Below, one piece after another: positions 37,691 through 46,885 of a stretch of 64,000 nt of DNA. The stretch lies in contig JARJFC010000012.1 of NCBI GenBank assembly GCA_029310945.1, positions 39,159-103,158 of the forward strand, in the 5' to 3' direction. The notes under the pieces were generated by a model that worked only from the letters and a program-made list of their open reading frames with translations, was not told where the DNA came from and searched no databases. This DNA is from Leptospira sp. 96542 (GTDB lineage: Bacteria > Spirochaetota > Leptospiria > Leptospirales > Leptospiraceae). The translations under genes were made by a program, and so were the position numbers. How positions within the stretch are numbered: position 1 is the stretch's first letter; the number at the start of each line of letters is the position of its first letter.

Positions 37691-37696
37691 TATAGT
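37691..37696 (+). promoter_or_regulatory. Candidate -10 box for gene at 37753
   Basis: TATAGT, 17 nt after TTTAAT (37668-37673), which is a poor -35 and lies inside the third palindrome. A regulator bound there would cover the -35 region, suggesting repression or activator-dependent use. The predicted transcript start leaves a leader of about 50 nt. Confidence 0.4.
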
Positions 37697-37752
37697 CAAA
37701 CATACAGAAAGAGAGAATCGAAAGAGGTTCTCCACCATAGAGAGGATTTAAC

Positions 37753-38118
37753 ATGAAAACAACAAAGATGATCGCAACAGGGATTTTGGCTCTTGGACTT
37801 GCAACCGCAAACCTCCAAGCACTTGATACAAACGAAAGATTGGAGCTTTTGGAAGCTGCTATGATTGAGCAAGCTACCACCCCAGCCCAAAAATCGGCTG
37901 TCTCTGAGTACCTTGCAAACATCTCCAAAGAAAAAATGGAATTGGCACAAGCGCTCCGTGAAAGGGCAGGTGCTACACGAGGTGGTAAGATTGTGAGCCA
38001 AAACAACGAGAAAAAAGCTCTCTTGCAACGAGCTGCGGCTTTGGAAGCAGAGGCTAAAAAATACCAAAGAGTTTCTATGGGTCTCCAAACAGAGGCTTCC
38101 CAAGTAGCTCAAAACTAA
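37753..38118 (+). CDS. Small exported helical protein
   Basis: A 121-residue protein with a signal peptide (KTTKMIATGILALGLATANLQA) and an almost entirely helical, Ala/Glu/Lys-rich mature part with heptad-like spacing (KKALLQRAAALEAEAKKYQRV). It is Cys-free in the mature part and has no known motif. AGAGAGGA precedes the ATG. It has its own promoter region with clustered palindromes and ends at a strong terminator, so it is a single, apparently well-regulated gene. A periplasmic structural or stress role is only a guess. Confidence 0.75.
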   Translation: MKTTKMIATGILALGLATANLQALDTNERLELLEAAMIEQATTPAQKSAVSEYLANISKEKMELAQALRERAGATRGGKIVSQNNEKKALLQRAAALEAEAKKYQRVSMGLQTEASQVAQN

Positions 38119-38144
38119 GACAATCGCCTTAGTGAAGATTGGAA

Positions 38145-38170
38145 AGGTCAGGTTCGCCTGGCCTTTTTTT
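38145..38170 (+). terminator. Rho-independent terminator with TTCG loop
   Basis: Arms AGGTCAGG (38145-38152) and CCTGGCCT (38157-38164), one G-U pair, closing a very stable TTCG tetraloop and followed by seven Ts at 38164-38170. It ends the small exported protein transcript before ftsQ. Confidence 0.85.
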
Positions 38171-38190
38171 ATGCCCAAAACCATTTAAAT

Positions 38191-38232
38191 GTTTGGAAAT
38201 GCTTTCCAAACGAACCACCTATGTGACATAAT
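38191..38232 (+). promoter_or_regulatory. ftsQAZ promoter with inverted repeat
   Basis: A perfect inverted repeat with arms GTTTGGAAA (38191-38199) and TTTCCAAAC (38203-38211), separated by TGC. Its right arm contains the candidate -35 TTTCCA (38203-38208); the -10 CATAAT is at 38227-38232 after 18 nt. The ftsQ ATG lies at 38239, so a start at the usual distance would make the mRNA almost leaderless, in line with the lack of a Shine-Dalgarno. The repeat is placed to act as an operator. Confidence 0.5.
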
Positions 38233-38238
38233 CAATAT

Positions 38239-38976
38239 ATGGTTGACACCCCCCCAGAAACAGCGGAAAAACGTTTTGGGCGTAAATTAGTTGTGCCACT
38301 CGTTCTCCTCGTTTCAGGGATCATTGCCTTGGGTTTTGTGTTCCGGTGGGGGAAGCCGAGTAAACCCATCCAAAAGATCGTATTCGATGGTTTGGTGGTT
38401 TTGACTCCTGTTGACGTAATTTCGTATTTGGGAGTTACCTCAGAAGAGGGAGTGGGTGAGGATTGGAAGGGATATGAATCCAAACTTTCGAGCCACCCAA
38501 GGATTCGGAAAATCAAAGTTCGGCGGGATCCAGAAGGTTTTTTGAACATTCATATTGAAGAGAGGGTTGCTGAATTTGTAGTGCACATTGGATCTTCCGT
38601 TTATGAGGTGGATGAAAATTTGGAGATACTCTCCGAAAACCGAGTTTTATCCGATCATTTAATTGTGATTACTGGTAATTTTCCAATGGGAGAAAATAAA
38701 ATTGAGGGCACAAGGATTCTTGATATAACAAAAGAAATGCGACAAGCCTTAACTGCCTACCCAACTCTCAAAACTCGAATTTCTGAAATCCTTGTTGAAA
38801 AAGACGGCGAATACACGATGTTTTTACAATCCCCTAGTCGTATCAAAGTTTACTTTGGCGACAAATTGAATTTATACGGAATTAGAAAATTATATGCATC
38901 ACTCGCTTATTTAGAGGCTGAGTCCATCCAAGCTACCACAATCGACCTTCGTGGTGAGGACGCAGTGTACCATTAA
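38239..38976 (+). CDS. ftsQ: Cell division protein FtsQ
   Basis: A 245-residue bitopic protein: short cytoplasmic N-terminus, TM about residues 18-38, POTRA-like domain ([24 protein letters not shown], about 45-115), then the FtsQ beta domain. FtsQ links FtsB/FtsL to the divisome in the periplasm. There is no Shine-Dalgarno and the predicted transcript start coincides with the ATG. The gene precedes ftsA directly; mur and ddl genes often found upstream are absent. Sequence identity to model FtsQ is low, so the call leans on topology and position. Confidence 0.85.
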   Translation: MVDTPPETAEKRFGRKLVVPLVLLVSGIIALGFVFRWGKPSKPIQKIVFDGLVVLTPVDVISYLGVTSEEGVGEDWKGYESKLSSHPRIRKIKVRRDPEGFLNIHIEERVAEFVVHIGSSVYEVDENLEILSENRVLSDHLIVITGNFPMGENKIEGTRILDITKEMRQALTAYPTLKTRISEILVEKDGEYTMFLQSPSRIKVYFGDKLNLYGIRKLYASLAYLEAESIQATTIDLRGEDAVYH

Positions 38977-38977
38977 A

Positions 38978-40216
38978 ATGATGGAAGAAGACGCACCTAT
39001 CATTACCGCTCTCGACTTAGGATCATCACTCATTAAAGTGGTGATAGGACGTCTCGTAGGTGAACATGAGATTGAAATCATCGGCACTGGAGTTTATCCT
39101 TCTAACGGAATCAAAAATGGATCCATTGTGAATGTGGAAACCACAACGAAGTCCATCGTCGAGGCGTTTGGTGATGCGGAACTTATGGCTGGACAAGAAG
39201 TGACAACGGTAGTTGTGAATGTTTCTGGAAAATCGGTACATGGTTTTAATGAAAAAGGAATCATCGCAGTTACGAATAGAGAAAGAATCGTATCTGAATC
39301 GGACATTATGCGAGTTGTGGAAGCTGCCCAAGCCGTACACGTACCCAATGATCAACAAATCATACATGTACTCACCAAAGAATTTAAAGTGGATGATCAA
39401 ATCAATATCAAAGATCCAATTGGTATGACTGGTGTTAGGTTAGAAGCGGAAGTTCATATTGTTTCCTGCGGAAATACATCGCTCAATAATATTGATCGTT
39501 GTGTGGAACAAGCGGGTCTTATCCAAATGGATCGAGTAATTTCTTCCCTTGCATCATCCGAAGCAATTCTCACTTCAGGCGAAAAAGATTTAGGAACAGC
39601 GGTGGTTGACATTGGTGCTGGTGTTTCCGATATTATTATCTATGTGGATGGTGGCATTGCGTTTTCCTCTGTGGTGCCATTTGGTGGATTTCATATCACA
39701 AGTGATTTGTCGATTGGCTTAAAAACAACCACCGAAACTGCTGAAATTTTAAAAAAAAGATATGGGCACACCATCATCGACCAAGTAGATCCAACCGAAA
39801 AATTGGAAATCCCTTCCATATCAGGAAGGCCATCTCGTTCTGTGTTTCGGCAAGAACTTGTGGAAATTTTGGAACCTAGGGTTCGCGAAATTTTAGAGAT
39901 GATCGATCATGAACTTGTTCGTTCAGGGTTTAAGTCAAGTTTGGCGGGAGGTGTGATTTTAACAGGCGGCACTTCACTTTTGCAAGGCATCGATACTTTG
40001 GCTGAAGAAGTGTTCCGTTTGAGTGTGGGTCGAGCCAAACCTGCGGGTTTAAGTGGTCTTGTGGATAAAATTTCAACGCCTGAATACGCCACTGCCATTG
40101 GTCTTATAAAATACAGTTCAAAAATACAGGATTTGGAACAAAGAAACATACATTCCAATTCTGAAAAAGATGGTTGGATGAAGAAGGTTCGTCGTTGGAT
40201 GGAGAACAATCTTTAA
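38978..40216 (+). CDS. ftsA: Cell division protein FtsA
   Basis: A 412-residue actin-like ATPase that tethers FtsZ to the membrane. Phosphate-1 motif is [15 protein letters not shown] near the N-terminus, the 1C domain follows, phosphate-2 is [13 protein letters not shown], and the adenosine motif is [12 protein letters not shown]. The C-terminus ends in a short amphipathic helix ([14 protein letters not shown]) that would bind the membrane. I use ATG at 38978, 1 bp after the ftsQ stop; a GTG at 38951 inside ftsQ would add nine residues. Confidence 0.96.
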   Translation: MMEEDAPIITALDLGSSLIKVVIGRLVGEHEIEIIGTGVYPSNGIKNGSIVNVETTTKSIVEAFGDAELMAGQEVTTVVVNVSGKSVHGFNEKGIIAVTNRERIVSESDIMRVVEAAQAVHVPNDQQIIHVLTKEFKVDDQINIKDPIGMTGVRLEAEVHIVSCGNTSLNNIDRCVEQAGLIQMDRVISSLASSEAILTSGEKDLGTAVVDIGAGVSDIIIYVDGGIAFSSVVPFGGFHITSDLSIGLKTTTETAEILKKRYGHTIIDQVDPTEKLEIPSISGRPSRSVFRQELVEILEPRVREILEMIDHELVRSGFKSSLAGGVILTGGTSLLQGIDTLAEEVFRLSVGRAKPAGLSGLVDKISTPEYATAIGLIKYSSKIQDLEQRNIHSNSEKDGWMKKVRRWMENNL

Positions 40217-40227
40217 GGAAAAAGTCT

Positions 40228-41418
40228 ATGTTGTACCTAGAAGAAGAAAAAACAAGCCCAGCAGTCATTAAAGTCATTGGAGTTGGTGGCGGTGGAATGA
40301 ACGCAGTTACCAGAATGGTTCATTCGAAAATGACAGGTGTAGACTTTATTGTAATGAATACCGATGAACAGGTGTTACTTAAATCGCCTGTTGAAACAAA
40401 AATCCAATTGGGTAACAAAGTGACTCGTGGGATGGGTGCCGGTGGTGATCCCGACCTCGGTCAAAAAGCGGCCGTGGAAGATAAGGAACGAATCGTTTCT
40501 GTTTTAAAAGGTGCCGATATGGTTTTTGTCACTGCGGGTATGGGAGGTGGAACAGGTACGGGGGCGGCACCTGTGATCGCAGCCATTGCCAAAGAATTAA
40601 AATGTTTAGTTGTCGGAGTTGTGACAGTACCTTTTTCGTTTGAAGGGAAACGCAGAGCTGAGCTTGCCAAACAAGGAATAGACCAACTCCGCGCCAATGT
40701 AGACACTCTCATTACGATTCGGAACGATTCAATTTTTCAAGTCGTGGATAAATCCACTCCGATTGACATGGCATTTAGAGTCATCGATGATATTTTGTTA
40801 AACGGTGTGAGAGGAATCAGTGATATCATCAATCATCCAGGAATCATCAATGTTGATTTCGCCGATGTAAAAACCATTATGAAGGATACTGGGGATGCAA
40901 TCCTTGGAGTGGGGGAAGGTAGGGGAGATTCTCGGGTGAGTGAGGCGGTGGAACAAGCCATTAACAACACACTTTTGGAAGATTCCAGTATCCAAGGTGC
41001 CAAGTCACTTCTCATTAATGTTACAGGTGGGAGTGACCTTACCATCCAAGAATGGAACGAGGTGAGTCAAATCATCACTGCACAAGCGGATCCCGATGCC
41101 AATATCATCATAGGATTGAATGAAGACACAAGTTTGTCCGATCAGATTCGAGTGACTGTGATTGCTACAGGTTTTCATAAAAAAAATAAACAATACCAAC
41201 GGGAACAAAAAGTTGTGGGTGGGGAAGAATCCTTTTCCCCTTCTGTTTATATCCGAAAGGTTGAAGAACGCAACGAAGGTTTGCACAAGGATTCAGAATC
41301 AAGCCGTGGAATCCGCCAAACAGGCAAAAGTTTTTCTAATCAAAAACCAACTTCTCCATTTCAAAATTATGGCGAAGATTATGATATCCCTGCGTTTCTA
41401 AGAAGAAAAACGGAATAA
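40228..41418 (+). CDS. ftsZ: Cell division protein FtsZ
   Basis: A 396-residue tubulin-like GTPase that forms the Z-ring. [14 protein letters not shown] opens the GTPase domain, the tubulin signature GGGTGTG is at residues 107-113, and the T7 loop reads [12 protein letters not shown] variable linker leads to the conserved C-terminal peptide [11 protein letters not shown], which binds FtsA. The ATG at 40228 has AAGGA 8-12 nt upstream. It closes the ftsQAZ run. Confidence 0.98.
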   Translation: MLYLEEEKTSPAVIKVIGVGGGGMNAVTRMVHSKMTGVDFIVMNTDEQVLLKSPVETKIQLGNKVTRGMGAGGDPDLGQKAAVEDKERIVSVLKGADMVFVTAGMGGGTGTGAAPVIAAIAKELKCLVVGVVTVPFSFEGKRRAELAKQGIDQLRANVDTLITIRNDSIFQVVDKSTPIDMAFRVIDDILLNGVRGISDIINHPGIINVDFADVKTIMKDTGDAILGVGEGRGDSRVSEAVEQAINNTLLEDSSIQGAKSLLINVTGGSDLTIQEWNEVSQIITAQADPDANIIIGLNEDTSLSDQIRVTVIATGFHKKNKQYQREQKVVGGEESFSPSVYIRKVEERNEGLHKDSESSRGIRQTGKSFSNQKPTSPFQNYGEDYDIPAFLRRKTE

Positions 41419-41455
41419 ATTAAAAAACATTAGTGTATGATGATTCTAATTGAAA

Positions 41456-41479
41456 CTAGAGGGAATTTGCTCCCTCTAG
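41456..41479. terminator. Hairpin between convergent ftsZ and lipoprotein gene
   Basis: Perfect 9-bp arms CTAGAGGGA (41456-41464) and TCCCTCTAG (41471-41479) with a 6-nt loop. T-tracts are weak on both sides, but the position between two converging stop codons fits a bidirectional terminator. Confidence 0.55.
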
Positions 41480-41485
41480 CATCGG

Positions 41486-42883
41486 TTAATTGCGGTAGGA
41501 TCGAATCGGAATGTAAAGCGGTTTGCCTTCTTCCACAACGATCCTCGAAGGTGCGTTATGTGTGGAACCTTGGGCATCCATCTTAAAACTATACTCACCA
41601 GGAGCTAAAAATACACGTTTTACCTGGAAGTTAGAAGGAATGGTTCGCCAACAACGTAAGTCAGGAGCAATGGTTTGTGAGATGGCAAGACCAGCTGCTG
41701 CCCCAGCAGCCACACGAATGAGCCCTGAAACCAATTCATTACCATTTTTACCTTTGGATTCTACGGCACGAGCCATGGCTTCTGAAGCAATCACCGCAGC
41801 CACAATTTTCACAGCAAGTGATGTTAGATTTTTTGTGACTAACATCTTATAATTGTCGTTAAAATTGTGAATGGCTGTGTCTGAAAAATCGTTCATAATG
41901 TCCGAATACCCAACGTCCACTCCATTGATGGAATAACCTTTTGGTTTGGCACCTTTTTCGTCCCTCATTTTGTAAATAGGAATGGGGTTTTCTGCAATGG
42001 CAAGAGCTGCAAGCGCTCCAGAAAGTGAGGCACTGGCACCTTTGTTACGTAAGGCGACTTCAACGGCTCCGCGTAAAGCTACTGCAAAATATTCGTCTTC
42101 GATCAACCTTCCACGAGAACTTTTGATTGCAGATTTGCCTGCTTCATGGATGATAATGACTTCACTCAAACGTTCTACGTTCAGCCCTATTCGCTGCATT
42201 GAACGATTGTAAGCTTGTACATTTCCACGCCCTGATGCGTATTTATTTTGGTCGGTACTATCTCCCTCACGGAGGGCTAAAACAAAACGATCGGCTGTGA
42301 GGTTTTGGCTTTTACCGATGATTTGTTCCATATTTTTATACTGAACCCTCGCATCGTTGTACCGACCGAGGCTTTCGGATACGTAGGCATCGATCAAACG
42401 AGCCGCATTGTTTTGTCGGTATTCTGCGGCCAAAAACTTCATTTCTTTCAATTCAAAGTCGAGCCGTCGGAAATAAATTTTGGCATTGTTTAATTCGCCC
42501 ATGAGAAGGTAATTATAAGCAATGTAAAACTTGATCATTACACGTTCGAAGTCTTCACCTGTGTAATTGGATTCGTTGTCGGAAAGCACAAATGACAGCC
42601 CTGACCGGGTCAAACTCACACGGATATTATCAGCAACCCCCTCTGCTTCTTTAAAAGCTTTATTGGATGAAGCATAATCGCCTTTGGTATGAAAGATCAT
42701 ACCAGCTTCCATCAAAAATAGAAGTTTGTCTTTATTGGATGAACCTTCATACAATTCGCGGATTTTTGGAATGGCAGAATCGTAATTCTGACCGTAATAA
42801 GCCGACTCGGTTGCTTCAATGATTTTGTTGTAATCACTGGCGCAACCAAGTAGCAAAAGAGAAATAGAAATTAATATTTTCAT
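41486..42883 (-). CDS. COG3014-like TPR lipoprotein
   Basis: A 465-residue lipoprotein (LLLLGCAS, Cys14). The N-terminal half is helical with TPR-like repeats (YNYLLMGELNNAKIYFRRLDFEL, DAYVSESLGRYNDARVQYKNM). The middle has a segment reading SEVIIIHEAGKSAIKSS, followed by a glycine/alanine-rich, weakly hydrophobic stretch (VSGLIRVAAGAAAGLAISQ) and a beta C-terminus with LAPGEYSFKMD. It resembles the COG3014 family, which often sits next to LpoB-like genes, as here. Likely outer-membrane anchored; role unknown. It lies 22 bp after the LpoB-like gene. Confidence 0.78.
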   Translation of the reverse strand: MKILISISLLLLGCASDYNKIIEATESAYYGQNYDSAIPKIRELYEGSSNKDKLLFLMEAGMIFHTKGDYASSNKAFKEAEGVADNIRVSLTRSGLSFVLSDNESNYTGEDFERVMIKFYIAYNYLLMGELNNAKIYFRRLDFELKEMKFLAAEYRQNNAARLIDAYVSESLGRYNDARVQYKNMEQIIGKSQNLTADRFVLALREGDSTDQNKYASGRGNVQAYNRSMQRIGLNVERLSEVIIIHEAGKSAIKSSRGRLIEDEYFAVALRGAVEVALRNKGASASLSGALAALAIAENPIPIYKMRDEKGAKPKGYSINGVDVGYSDIMNDFSDTAIHNFNDNYKMLVTKNLTSLAVKIVAAVIASEAMARAVESKGKNGNELVSGLIRVAAGAAAGLAISQTIAPDLRCWRTIPSNFQVKRVFLAPGEYSFKMDAQGSTHNAPSRIVVEEGKPLYIPIRSYRN

Positions 42884-42905
42884 TTGGTTTGAAGATGAAA
42901 TTTAT

Positions 42906-43484
42906 TTACCAACCCACACCTTTGTTCCCACGAACCGCTAGTTTTCTGTATGATACTTTTTCGGACCAAACGGCAATAGTGGTTTCCACTTCTACCAATT
43001 CGATGTTGATGGATTGTTCTACAATTTTTTCGCCATCGGATGTGAACATGTTTTCATTGATGTCACAACGAACAAAAAAATTGGGGCTTTTTAGTTTACC
43101 AATGGAAAGCCTGTTGGATGTAAGACCACTCAAACTGAATTGAATTTCGTTTAACGATTGTTCTCTTGTTTTTGTGCGGACAGTGAAAATTTTATTTTTG
43201 ATTAGTTTAGAAACAAATGCATTGTCAAAAAGTTCTGTTTGGATTTGTTCTGAAGTGTCGTTTCGGGTAGGGTAGTGTGCTAAAAACATCCCATCTTCCC
43301 GTGGGTTTTCTTGAAAATAAACACCAATTTCGTCAGCAAGTTTGTTTGCGGCTTTCACCAACTCTTGGCTTGTCAATCCACCAGAATCTGAGATATAATC
43401 TTCATTATTGTCCAGACGTTTAGGGCTGCTGCTACACTGCAGAAGGAATCCGATTAGCAAAATTGAGAAAAAAATATTTTTCAT
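42906..43484 (-). CDS. LpoB-like penicillin-binding-protein activator lipoprotein
   Basis: A 192-residue lipoprotein (IGFLLQC, Cys17). The fold pattern of the LpoB/CsgG-related domain is visible: early helices, then KLIKNKIFTVRTK, FFVRCDINENMF and INIELVEVETTIAVWSEKVSYRK. LpoB activates the PBP1b peptidoglycan synthase from the outer membrane in enterobacteria; whether this protein does so here is inference. ATG at 43484 is chosen because GGTGG precedes it and the signal peptide then starts at once. Confidence 0.75.
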   Translation of the reverse strand: MKNIFFSILLIGFLLQCSSSPKRLDNNEDYISDSGGLTSQELVKAANKLADEIGVYFQENPREDGMFLAHYPTRNDTSEQIQTELFDNAFVSKLIKNKIFTVRTKTREQSLNEIQFSLSGLTSNRLSIGKLKSPNFFVRCDINENMFTSDGEKIVEQSINIELVEVETTIAVWSEKVSYRKLAVRGNKGVGW

Positions 43485-43543
43485 GCCACCACTCAAAATG
43501 TAATAAATTGTCCCTTTCATATGGGGGTGCGTAAATTGCTTTG

Positions 43544-44299
43544 TCAATTCCAAAAATCAGAATCTAGTTCTTCGATTCTGTCTCTCACGAAGGAAATTTT
43601 TTCCAATTCTGTCATAGGTTCCATTTCGCGTCCATAAATGAGCTGGATGAGGTTTGTCCTAAACTCTGAACTTTCCCAAGAACTATGTTCGAAGCGATCA
43701 CCCTGATACAGTTCTTTTTTTTTCTTTAAAAATGCTCGTTTTCGTTCTTTCGAATAACTGTAGGGATTTTTATGAACATAATCTTGCATAAATAATAGAA
43801 GGGTTTCTTTTGCTGTAATGGGGTGTGGCAGAAAAATTCGTTTGGCGATGGATTCAGGAAATATTGTTTCTTTTAACCGATTGATCTCTGTTAGTCTCTC
43901 ATAGTCTGTTAATTCTTGTAAATTTTGGATTTGTTCTGATTTGGAATTGAATTCCATAAAAGCGACATAAATGGCATATAACACATCACCTCGTTCATCA
44001 GGAAAATTTTCTTTTAGATATTGATAGGTCCGTGTACGATCCCCATTCCATTGGAAGGATTCCTTTCCGCGTATGGTTTCTAAAAAATCGCGGATGTCTT
44101 CGGGATATCCCTCTGAACCAAGGATTTGGGGCTGGGATTGAACCTTTGTCCAAGTGGTTTCTGATTTTGCATCGAAGGAGGTTGGGTTTTGAGAGAGGGG
44201 TGAATCTTTTTTAAGAAAAAGGAAATAGACAAAGCCAGCCAAAAGCAAAAACAGTAGAATCAGAATGAATGCAAGGGTGATTTTTTTTTGTTTGGTCAT
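43544..44299 (-). CDS. Membrane-anchored helical protein, unknown
   Basis: A 251-residue protein with one N-terminal TM (ITLAFILILLFLLLAGFVYFLFL), a Ser/Thr/Pro-rich linker and a highly charged, helical domain. Segments such as RLTEINRLKETIFPESIAKRIF faintly recall lipase-specific foldases (LifO), which share the anchor-linker-helical layout, but no lipase gene is nearby and I would not name it so. The start at 44299 lacks a Shine-Dalgarno and overlaps the divergent lipoprotein gene by 35 bp. It is followed by the LpoB-like gene after 59 bp. Confidence 0.6.
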   Translation of the reverse strand: MTKQKKITLAFILILLFLLLAGFVYFLFLKKDSPLSQNPTSFDAKSETTWTKVQSQPQILGSEGYPEDIRDFLETIRGKESFQWNGDRTRTYQYLKENFPDERGDVLYAIYVAFMEFNSKSEQIQNLQELTDYERLTEINRLKETIFPESIAKRIFLPHPITAKETLLLFMQDYVHKNPYSYSKERKRAFLKKKKELYQGDRFEHSSWESSEFRTNLIQLIYGREMEPMTELEKISFVRDRIEELDSDFWN

Positions 44300-44771
44300 T
44301 TGTTTTTGGATCGTGGAATGTCGCCCCAAACCAAAAGAGAGTGTGGATCCACAGTTAATTAGTTTTCTACTCACCCTTGGTAACCCTACAGAGGCGGCCT
44401 GTCAAAGGTTTATTTTGAGCGAAGGCAATTGTGTGGCTGCGCCTGATTCGGGGGTTTCTGTTTGCCCTGGCCTAATTTCCAATCTCAAGAGTAAAATTTT
44501 ACCAGCAGACAAAAGTTCCGACTCGGTGGCAATTTTGTACTTTGATTGTTTTACAAATGCGAATTTCCTATACAATGTAGCGAAAAATTGTGGTAAGTCG
44601 TCTTTTAATACCACAGCCGATTACCGAAGGGCGCAACGAACACAAGGCGGTTCGGCAGAAACTACTTGGTTGACTGCTTTCAACCAATGTGCTCGTCTGA
44701 ATGGCGGAACCCCACCGCCGGAATCTGGGCTTACGGAAACGGGAACAAACCTTAGTTCCGACCCGTTTTAA
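44265..44771 (+). CDS. Cys-rich putative lipoprotein
   Basis: A 168-residue predicted exported protein with a signal sequence (RVIFFCLVICFWIVEC, Cys19 as possible lipid site). The mature part has seven further Cys residues, suggesting disulfides, and an Asn/Gly/Pro-rich end. No known family. Its 5' end overlaps the divergent helical-protein gene head to head by 35 bp, so the two promoters must lie within each other's coding region. AGGAGGG before nadA follows 22 bp after its stop; the gene may be co-transcribed with nadA and ispF. Confidence 0.6.
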   Translation: MNARVIFFCLVICFWIVECRPKPKESVDPQLISFLLTLGNPTEAACQRFILSEGNCVAAPDSGVSVCPGLISNLKSKILPADKSSDSVAILYFDCFTNANFLYNVAKNCGKSSFNTTADYRRAQRTQGGSAETTWLTAFNQCARLNGGTPPPESGLTETGTNLSSDPF

Positions 44772-44793
44772 TCATAACCAATAGGAGGGCTCT

Positions 44794-45780
44794 ATGTCTT
44801 TAGTCACCAAAGACCAGTTAGTCCAAAAATTAAAACCCATTTTTATGGATCATGAAATCGAAGGAAGGATTTTGCCATTGGCAGAAGAAATCAATCGTTT
44901 AAAAAAAGAAAAAAATGCAGTTTTGCTTGGCCATAATTATATGACACCCGATGTATTTTGGGCAGTGTCAGATATCATTGGCGATTCGTTGTATCTTTCC
45001 AAAATGGCAAAGGATACAACTGCAGAAATGATCCTTTTTAATGGGGTGCATTTTATGGCGGAAACCGCAAAGATACTTTCTCCCACAAAAAAGGTTTTGA
45101 TTGCAGATACTAAAGCTGGTTGTTCTTTGGCTGAGTCCATCACAAGAGACGATGTGCGGGCTCTCAAAGCAAAATACCCAGGGGTTCCCGTTGTAACATA
45201 TGTCAACTGTTCGGCGGAAGTAAAGGCTGAAACAGATGTTTGTTGTACTTCGGCCAACGCAGTACAAATTGTAAATGCTATGGATTCCGACACTGTTATT
45301 TTTTTGCCAGACGAATATTTGGCAGGCAATGTACAAAATGAAACCAACAAAAAACTCATCACCCACCCAGGCAAATGTATGGTTCACGAAATGTATACAC
45401 CAGAGGATATTCGTTCCGCAAAACGATTGTTTCCTGGTAATTTGACTGTCATCACCCACCCTGAATGCCATGAAGATGTAGTGAAAGAGGCTGATTTTTC
45501 TGGTTCAACCTCACAAATGGTGGATTTTATCCGTCGTTCTAAAACAGATAAAATCATGCTTGTAACCGAATGTTCGATGGGTGATAATTTACGCGCCGAG
45601 TTTCCAGAAAAAGAATTTGTATCCACATGCCAGACATGCCCACATATGAAAAAAATCACATTAGAAAAAGTGAGAGACGCACTGTTATACGAACAATTTG
45701 AGATTTTTTTGGATGATGAAGTCATTCAATTGGCACAAAAATCTGTGAACCGAATGTTGGAACTTAGTTACAAAAAGTAG
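44794..45780 (+). CDS. nadA: Quinolinate synthase A
   Basis: A 328-residue 4Fe-4S enzyme that condenses iminoaspartate with dihydroxyacetone phosphate to quinolinate in NAD synthesis. The three-domain pattern is clear: [48 protein letters not shown], and CSMGDNL with [15 protein letters not shown]. The cluster Cys ligands are in NCSA, TECS and CQTCPH. AGGAGGG precedes the ATG. nadB and nadC are not in the window. It is 5 bp before ispF. Confidence 0.96.
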   Translation: MSLVTKDQLVQKLKPIFMDHEIEGRILPLAEEINRLKKEKNAVLLGHNYMTPDVFWAVSDIIGDSLYLSKMAKDTTAEMILFNGVHFMAETAKILSPTKKVLIADTKAGCSLAESITRDDVRALKAKYPGVPVVTYVNCSAEVKAETDVCCTSANAVQIVNAMDSDTVIFLPDEYLAGNVQNETNKKLITHPGKCMVHEMYTPEDIRSAKRLFPGNLTVITHPECHEDVVKEADFSGSTSQMVDFIRRSKTDKIMLVTECSMGDNLRAEFPEKEFVSTCQTCPHMKKITLEKVRDALLYEQFEIFLDDEVIQLAQKSVNRMLELSYKK

Positions 45781-45785
45781 GTATT

Positions 45786-46271
45786 ATGTTTAGAGTAGGC
45801 AATGGAATTGATTTTCATAAACTAATCCAGGAACCTTTCCGTCCGCTATTTTTGGCAGGTGTGGAAGTACAGTCAGAATTTGCTTTGCTTGGTCATAGCG
45901 ACGCAGATGTTGTGTTACACGCTGTTGCAGACGCAATCCTGGGAGCTGTTTCACTCGGCGATATAGGCAAACATTTCCCTGATACAGACCCACAATATAA
46001 AAATATGAATTCTAGTTTGATCGTAAAAAAAAGTTTGGAACTAGCGGCAAAAAAACATTTCAAACTTGTCAATGTGGATTGTACTTATGTGGGAGATCAT
46101 CCAAAGATAAGCCCGATCAGAGAGCGATTGGTTCAGTCACTCGCAGAAATTGTGAATTTGCCTTTGGATTGTGTTTCCATAAAAGCTACAACTTCGGAAG
46201 GAATGGGTTCCCTTGGACGAAGTGAAGGGGTGATGGTCATGGCTACCGTTTTAATGGAATCCAAAAAATAA
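45786..46271 (+). CDS. ispF: 2-C-methyl-D-erythritol 2,4-cyclodiphosphate synthase
   Basis: A 161-residue enzyme of the MEP isoprenoid pathway. Metal and substrate motifs are GNGIDFHKL at the start, [32 protein letters not shown] and a C-terminal [15 protein letters not shown], which differs from the common ATTxEKLGFxGRxEG. Full length. It shares a transcript with nadA, 5 bp upstream. It converges on the next gene with an AT-only inverted repeat over both stop codons. Confidence 0.95.
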   Translation: MFRVGNGIDFHKLIQEPFRPLFLAGVEVQSEFALLGHSDADVVLHAVADAILGAVSLGDIGKHFPDTDPQYKNMNSSLIVKKSLELAAKKHFKLVNVDCTYVGDHPKISPIRERLVQSLAEIVNLPLDCVSIKATTSEGMGSLGRSEGVMVMATVLMESKK

Positions 46272-46273
46272 AT

Positions 46274-46741
46274 CTATTTTTTGTTAGGTGGGATCACCAC
46301 ATCTTGTTTTTGATTTTTAATAAAGTTCAAATCTGATTTTCCAAAAAACAAAAACAAAGTTTTGGACACTGGATCCGATTTTGGTTTCAGAGTGTAGCGG
46401 AATTTTATAAGAACACTGTTCTCGTTTGATTCGAGTGTGTATTCTTCTTTTAGAATTTGGTAATGTTTGAATCCAGAAGTTTCGAGTTTGAGTGAAAATG
46501 GGCTGGTTTCTGATGTTGCATGGGATATGACAGCTTCACCCAATCGTTTGTCTTCCAAAACCTCTGTTCCTACTGGCAATCGGAAGGATTTTGGCGCATA
46601 AGAGAGGTAGAGTGCACGGGCCAAAGGTTCCATTTTGCTAGGGGAAACCCACTCACCTTCTTCGATAGCCTCACCCTGTGTGGAAATGAGAAGCCCGAAA
46701 CTCAAGAAAAAAATTCCAACCAATCGGAGAAACCAAATCAT
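46274..46741 (-). CDS. Hypothetical exported protein
   Basis: A 155-residue protein with a signal peptide (FLRLVGIFFLSFGLLISTQGEA) and a small, probably beta-rich domain (SFRLPVGTEVLEDKRLG, SVLIKFRYTLKPK). There is no lipobox and no known motif. It stands alone, converging on ispF and divergent from the SpoIIE-TPR gene, with 144 bp to that gene. Confidence 0.62.
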   Translation of the reverse strand: MIWFLRLVGIFFLSFGLLISTQGEAIEEGEWVSPSKMEPLARALYLSYAPKSFRLPVGTEVLEDKRLGEAVISHATSETSPFSLKLETSGFKHYQILKEEYTLESNENSVLIKFRYTLKPKSDPVSKTLFLFFGKSDLNFIKNQKQDVVIPPNKK

Positions 46742-46885
46742 ATCTCCATTGAAAAATCTATTGCCTAGGGATCGATTGAAAATTATTTTTTACCAACTGT
46801 CTGGCGTGGGCCTTTAGGAGGAACAATTCTGTATTTAGGTAGGGAAATCTCATCAAAACGTATCTCCGGGCTCATACAAGTTTTT

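Larger units (their letters stand above)
37448..37752. other. Intergenic region with terminator and palindrome cluster
   Basis: A 305-bp gap. Near the caspase stop is a GC-rich hairpin (37459-37478). The rest is AT-rich and holds three related 14-bp palindromes and a likely promoter for the small exported protein at 37753, listed separately. A good ribosome binding site, AGAGAGGA, precedes that gene. I see no coding frame in the gap. Confidence 0.6.

Noticed and set aside
38191..38211. LexA box in the ftsQ promoter
   Set aside because: The Leptospira LexA motif known to me is TTTG-N5-CAAA; here TTTG and CAAA are 11 nt apart, so the spacing is wrong.
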